NCBI GenBank assembly: GCA_963922415.1
Contig: CAWUIP010000035.1
Span: 1-26,710, forward strand
Length of the DNA: 26,710 bases
Direction of reading: 5' to 3'
Source: Aliishimia sp963922415
GTDB lineage: Bacteria; Pseudomonadota; Alphaproteobacteria; Rhodobacterales; Rhodobacteraceae
A program made the position numbers and the translations under genes. The notes beneath the pieces were generated by a model. The model saw only the letters and a program-made list of their open reading frames with translations, was not told where the DNA came from and made no database searches. Shown one piece after another: positions 23,761 to 26,710 of the stretch (the first letter of the stretch is position 1; each line of letters opens with the position of its first letter).

Positions 23761-24176
23761 GTGATTTCAGCTTTCTCTTTGAGGGCGGTGGCGAACTTCA
23801 CGAAACTCGGGGTCAGATCCGGCATCGAGCGCCCGATCAGCCCGGCCAATGGGCCGGAAAACACTTCGGTCATGTCGAAGGTGCATCCCAATTCTGTCTC
23901 GCTGATCTCAAATCTGCGTGTGCCGGTGAAGAGGCCCAAGGGCATCCCGCCCGTCCAAACCATCGTGGTTGGGGCGTCAAACACCGTCACCGTCAGCGCA
24001 AAGGCCCGGCTTGGCGCAACCTCTGACCACAGCTTGATCCGACCATTTTGCGCAATCCGGCCTTCGAGTTTCAAAATGCCAAAAGGCTTCGGGTCGTTCG
24101 GCATCTCCTCGGTCAAAACCTGCCAAACACGGGCCTTGGGCGCGGCAATGTCAATCCTTTTGTGAAAGCGGGTCAC
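23757..24176 (-). CDS. SRPBCC (START-like) family protein
   Basis: The 139-residue protein shows the SRPBCC pattern: opening strand TRFHKRIDIAAPKARVWQVLTE, middle strands LKLEGRIAQNGRIKLWSEV and TVTVFDAPTTMVWTGG, then FTGTRRFEIS, and a long C-terminal helix LTPSFVKFATALKEKAE. The family binds hydrophobic ligands or acts as polyketide cyclase/dehydratase-like proteins; the ligand here is unknown. It starts at GTG 24176 with AAGGA 7 bases upstream, and is divergent from the WYL regulator over 75 bases containing an operator-like dyad. It is coupled to the small protein downstream. Confidence 0.85.
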   Translation of the reverse strand: MTRFHKRIDIAAPKARVWQVLTEEMPNDPKPFGILKLEGRIAQNGRIKLWSEVAPSRAFALTVTVFDAPTTMVWTGGMPLGLFTGTRRFEISETELGCTFDMTEVFSGPLAGLIGRSMPDLTPSFVKFATALKEKAEIT

Positions 24177-24217
24177 GGTCGGTCCTTTTCGTTGACTCAG
24201 ACTTGCCTAGCACCCCT

Positions 24218-24240
24218 AATATGACGTCTACTGTCATGTT
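24218..24240. promoter_or_regulatory. Operator-like dyad between SRPBCC operon and WYL regulator
   Basis: AATATGAC (24218-24225), a 7-base spacer and GTCATGTT (24233-24240) match as an inverted repeat at 7 of 8 positions. It overlaps a TAATAT -10 candidate (24217-24222) for the regulator, with TTGACT at 24192-24197 upstream (19-base spacing, long). Placement between divergent genes makes it the natural site for the regulator itself. Confidence 0.65.
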
Positions 24241-24251
24241 TGAGGGCCAAC

Positions 24252-24881
24252 ATGCGCGCCGCACGGCTTTTGCAAATTCTGTTGGTCCTGCAAAATCGGG
24301 GCCGCCAAACGTCAGTTCAACTGGCGGAGGAGCTAGAGGTGTCGCCGCGCACGATCCTGCGCGATGTGGACGCCATGACCGAAGCTGGGCTGCCGATCAT
24401 CGTCCATCAGGGCAACCAAGGCGGCATTGAACTGGGTTTCAACTATCGCACGCGGCTCACCGGGCTCGCACGGGAGGAGGCGATGGCGATGGGGCTGATC
24501 CTGTCGTCGGAAAATCCGATGATCGCGGCCCTGGGGCTGGCGCGTGCCGCACATCAGGCCCGCGCGAAATTGGTGGAGAGCTTTCCCGACCAAACGCGCC
24601 ATCACGTCCAGACTATGATGGCGCAGTTTCGGCTGGCCGCGCCCGCCGCTGACAGCGATCCCCGGATCGCGCCCCTTGCACGCGCCATTCAAGGCCAGAA
24701 GATCGTACGGCTTCGATATACATCGCCGACAGAGCAGGTCGTGCATCCAACCGCTTTGGTCTTCGACGGCGCGCAGTGGCAGGCGCAAGATGCGTTGTCC
24801 CACACCTTGATCTCGTTAGAGGATTGGGGTCGTGTCAACATCTCGGCCCGCTCTTTTGCTGCATCGCCACGCGACACTTGA
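24252..24881 (+). CDS. YafY/WYL-type helix-turn-helix regulator
   Basis: The 209-residue protein has an N-terminal HTH_11/DeoR-like domain: RAARLLQILLVLQNRGRQTS, then QLAEELEVSPRTILRDVDAM (residues 23-42). A short WYL-like C-terminal domain follows (KIVRLRYTSPTEQVVHPTALVFDGAQWQAQD), in which Trp is present but the Tyr-Leu of the WYL triad reads Gln-Ala. Such regulators sense small ligands or nucleic acids and usually control the adjacent gene. ATG 24252 is preferred over TTG 24240 because GAGGG sits at 24242-24246. It is probably autoregulated and controls the divergent SRPBCC operon through the dyad at 24218-24240. Confidence 0.85.
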   Translation: MRAARLLQILLVLQNRGRQTSVQLAEELEVSPRTILRDVDAMTEAGLPIIVHQGNQGGIELGFNYRTRLTGLAREEAMAMGLILSSENPMIAALGLARAAHQARAKLVESFPDQTRHHVQTMMAQFRLAAPAADSDPRIAPLARAIQGQKIVRLRYTSPTEQVVHPTALVFDGAQWQAQDALSHTLISLEDWGRVNISARSFAASPRDT

Positions 24882-25065
24882 ACATCAACCGATGCTACAC
24901 AGGATCTTGAGCCCAAGGTGCTCAGCCAGGAGGGAGGATCGTATCCCGACACGCGCGTGGTGGCGGTGATGAACGGGCGCGCAAGTGTCGACCTGTGCGG
25001 CGATCAGATCCGCTCTTGGTTTGAAAACACAGTGCCGCTTTGACGGTACATTGGTAGCGCGCCCA

Positions 25066-25084
25066 AGCCCCCTTTATCGGGGCT
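25066..25084 (+). terminator. Possible hairpin terminator after the regulator
   Basis: AGCCCC (25066-25071), 7-base loop, GGGGCT (25079-25084). The stem is perfect but short, and the following GAGTTGAGC is not a T-run, so terminator function is only tentative. Confidence 0.3.
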
Positions 25085-25121
25085 GAGTTGAGCGCTTGTC
25101 AGCGCTTGGTGAAGGAAGGTT

Positions 25122-25162
25122 TGCCCACTGTGTTGGGCACAGGCGGTCCGTTTGCAGGACCG
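25122..25162. other. Tandem hairpins upstream of the phosphoesterase
   Basis: TGCCCA-CTGTGT-TGGGCA (25122-25139) and CGGTCC-GTTTGCA-GGACCG (25144-25162) are perfect 6-bp dyads separated by 4 bases. They sit directly before the Pho-box-like repeat. They could terminate upstream transcripts or serve as regulator sites. Confidence 0.45.
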
Positions 25163-25171
25163 TCCTAGATC

Positions 25172-25189
25172 CTGTCGTAAGGCTGTTAC
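25172..25189 (+). promoter_or_regulatory. Pho-box-like direct repeat
   Basis: CTGTCGT (25172-25178), AAGG, CTGTTAC (25183-25189) reproduce the Pho box layout (CTGTCAT, 4-base spacer, CTGTCAT) with 6/7 and 5/7 matches. TTAAAG at 25201-25206 stands 11 bases after the second repeat, the spacing expected for a PhoB-dependent -10. The downstream gene is a phosphoesterase, which supports phosphate-starvation control. Confidence 0.55.
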
Positions 25190-25238
25190 GGGACTCAGGC
25201 TTAAAGAAGACATCTCTCGACCAAAAGGATCTCGCACC

Positions 25239-26615
25239 ATGCCTGCGCAAAGCTTTGTCTTCGACCGCCGACTCGCCCTGAAAACCTTCGCCGCTGCCAC
25301 TGCGGCAACAGCCTTGCCGCGCGCTGCGCGGGCGACAACAGGCGATGCACAGCTTTTGACGATTTCAGACATGCATGCGCCTTACGCGCGGATGCCTGCC
25401 CTTTTGGACACATTCAAGCGGCTGCGGGATGAGGCGGGCGTGCCAACGGCTGTCCTGCTGAATGGCGATATCTTTGAGCGCGGCAATGTGGTCTGCCAAC
25501 GCTCTGGCGGGGCGGCAGATTGGGCGTTTTTGAGCGCGCTTGCCGCTGAGATGCCCGTTGTCGTCAACCTTGGTAACCACGAAACCGCGATCCTCGACGA
25601 TATGTCGACCTTCCTCGCGCGCGCGGATCAGGCGGGCCTTATGGTCATCTCGAACCTGCTGGACCGCCGCACGGGCCGCTTCTTTGCCCCGGTGACGGAA
25701 CGTTTGGGCCTGGGCGGCATCGATATCAGCCTTCTGGGCCTCGCGGCCACCAACCCGTTCGTCTACCGCCCGCCGGTGCGCGACACGCTGACCTTCCTCA
25801 ACACCGCGCAGTTCGTAGCTGACGCGCTGCCCGATACTTCTGCCGGCGCCGATCTGAGCCTGATCATGAGCCATGCGGGCGTCAGCCCCGACAAGACCTT
25901 TATCGACACGTTGCCAGCGGGCACGGTCATCCAAGGCGCGCATGATCACCTCAGCATGGACTTGGTCCACAAGGGTGTCACGTATTTCCATGGCGGCAGC
26001 TGGGGCACGCAGGTGGGCGTATTGACCCTGACCAAGGGCGCAGAGGGCGTCACAACCAGCTACCGGACCGAGGCCGTCGCGCCTGTCGCCGGGGATGCGG
26101 CGCTGACAGAGGTGATCGACGCGCAAAAGGCCGAGCATTTGACGGATGAAGACGCAGCCGTCATCACCGAAATCCCAGAAGCCTTTGACATGCACAACTC
26201 GATCCTCTTGGCAGCTGATGCGGTGCGGGAGGCGACAGGCGCGGATGTTGCGATGGTCGGCCATACGACCTTTGGCGCGCCTTTGGCGGCAGGACCGCTG
26301 TCGCGCTATGACTTTAACGCCTTTGTGCGCTTTGGCGGTGGCCTCAAGATGGTCGAGATCTCGGGCGAGACGCTCGCGTCAATCGTGGGGCGCGCCAACC
26401 AGTTCACGGCCAGCGATCTGTCGGGCCGGACCGGCGATTACGTCCATGTGGGTAAGCTCGACATCGATCCGGCCAAGACCTACCGTTTGGCCGTCAACGG
26501 TTGGACGGCGATCAACCAAGAACCGTATCTGGGCACGACCGATCTAGAGTTCGCAGATATCGAAGGGCTTGAGTTGAAGGCTGTGATTGCGGAGCATCTG
26601 GCGAAGGTGTTCTGA
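25239..26615 (+). CDS. Tat-exported metallophosphoesterase / 5'-nucleotidase-like protein
   Basis: The 458-residue protein has a twin-arginine signal, DRRLALKTFAAATAATALPRAARA (R10R11; shown only in part by key residues), predicting folded export. Calcineurin-type metal motifs are DMH (44-46), GD (76-77), GNHE (112-115), SH (211-212) and GAHDH (233-237). A 5'-nucleotidase C-terminal domain follows, with MVGHTTFGAPLAAGPLSRYD and MVEISGETL. It probably removes phosphate from nucleotides or related esters in the periplasm. ATG 25239 has AAAAGGA about 8 bases upstream; an earlier frame from 25152 runs through the regulatory region. A Pho-box-like site precedes it, suggesting a phosphate-scavenging role. 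Confidence 0.88.
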   Translation: MPAQSFVFDRRLALKTFAAATAATALPRAARATTGDAQLLTISDMHAPYARMPALLDTFKRLRDEAGVPTAVLLNGDIFERGNVVCQRSGGAADWAFLSALAAEMPVVVNLGNHETAILDDMSTFLARADQAGLMVISNLLDRRTGRFFAPVTERLGLGGIDISLLGLAATNPFVYRPPVRDTLTFLNTAQFVADALPDTSAGADLSLIMSHAGVSPDKTFIDTLPAGTVIQGAHDHLSMDLVHKGVTYFHGGSWGTQVGVLTLTKGAEGVTTSYRTEAVAPVAGDAALTEVIDAQKAEHLTDEDAAVITEIPEAFDMHNSILLAADAVREATGADVAMVGHTTFGAPLAAGPLSRYDFNAFVRFGGGLKMVEISGETLASIVGRANQFTASDLSGRTGDYVHVGKLDIDPAKTYRLAVNGWTAINQEPYLGTTDLEFADIEGLELKAVIAEHLAKVF

Positions 26616-26645
26616 AGCGGCACTTGCACGGTCCCACCGATTTCG

Positions 26646-26690
26646 CGCCTGACCCTGGGGAGGGTCGGGCGTAGCCCGGCTTTGCCGGGC
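26646..26690. terminator. REP-like double hairpin after the phosphoesterase
   Basis: The first stem pairs 26646-26656 with 26661-26671 (CGCC, T-G wobble, GACCCT; loop GGGG). The second is GCCCGGC-TTT-GCCGGGC (26674-26690). They follow the phosphoesterase stop by about 30 bases. The dense GC stems suit a bidirectional terminator or a dispersed repeat of the kind common between genes in this family; there is no T-run. Confidence 0.55.
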
Positions 26691-26710
26691 GATATTGATC
26701 GCGCGCTCAA

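Larger units (their letters stand above)
24882..25238. other. 357-bp intergenic region with several dyads
   Basis: Reading in frame past the regulator's stop gives 53 more codons to TGA 25041-25043, with GC-rich third positions (about three quarters in the last 44 codons). This may be a decayed or very short gene, but no start with a well-placed ribosome site is seen. Further right are AGCCCC/GGGGCT (25066-25084), two direct AGCGCTTG copies (25091-25098, 25101-25108), hairpins at 25122-25139 and 25144-25162, and a Pho-box-like repeat (25172-25189). Confidence 0.45.

Noticed and set aside
25004..25372. Minus-strand frame across the phosphoesterase promoter
   Set aside because: Covers the Pho-box region and Tat signal antisense; composition not protein-like.
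26480..26710. Minus-strand frame entering from the right edge
   Set aside because: Runs antisense through the phosphoesterase 3' end and the double hairpin, with no recognisable sequence.
1..26710. Mobile elements, CRISPR arrays, tRNA or rRNA
   Set aside because: No transposase, integrase, regular repeat-spacer pattern or cloverleaf was seen on reading both strands; a dedicated scan was not possible.

Overview
The window looks like chromosomal DNA from an alphaproteobacterium of the Rhodobacteraceae (Roseobacter/Rhodobacter group). It is GC-rich and tightly packed, with many GTG starts and 4-bp stop/start overlaps. It carries an RpoE-type ECF sigma factor divergent from an FAD oxidase/DUF1365/GPH transporter/DUF3833/SDR operon, an order I recall from the Rhodobacter sphaeroides singlet-oxygen (RpoE-ChrR) locus. 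It also has a TRAP transporter, acs, an orphan formate dehydrogenase and methylthioadenosine/adenine salvage genes. I see no rRNA, tRNA, CRISPR array, IS element or prophage. Assignments rest on motifs and family knowledge; nothing was searched.

Layout. 1-531 (-): ECF sigma factor, cut by the window edge. 799-5432 (+): five genes, every junction a 4-bp overlap, probably a singlet-oxygen/lipid-modification operon. 5448-6726 (-): histidine phosphatase then glutathione S-transferase. 6959-9724 (+): stand-alone molybdopterin formate dehydrogenase alpha subunit, followed by a sulfotransferase-fold protein to 10651. 10648-13027 (-): acs then a small membrane-anchored protein whose ribosome binding site lies in a strong hairpin. 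13552-16664 (+): TRAP transporter (binding protein, small and large permease), followed by a DauA-like FAD dehydrogenase (16706-17836), suggesting uptake coupled to oxidation of an amino or hydroxy acid. 17837-19465 (-): SulP anion transporter with a STAS domain, preceded by three back-to-back perfect dyads. 19658-20984 (-): MarR regulator and alpha/beta hydrolase, with an obvious 34-bp operator at 21001-21034. 21154-22032 (+) mtnP and 22786-23325 (+) apt form a salvage pair on either side of an oppositely oriented DsbA-like protein (22029-22733). 23344-24176 (-): SRPBCC protein and a small conserved-looking protein, divergent from a YafY/WYL regulator (24252-24881), with a shared operator-like dyad. 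25239-26615 (+): Tat-exported 5'-nucleotidase-like phosphoesterase preceded by a Pho-box-like repeat. A REP-like double hairpin ends the window.

Most gene families here are ordinary for this clade. I did not find a convincing wholly new multi-gene system. The best leads are regulatory DNA/RNA elements: the MarR operator, the three abutting dyads before sulP, the Shine-Dalgarno-sequestering hairpin after acs, the WYL-type dyad and the Pho-box-like site. The uncharacterised members of the sigma-E-linked operon and a formate dehydrogenase lacking one expected iron-sulfur cluster are further leads.
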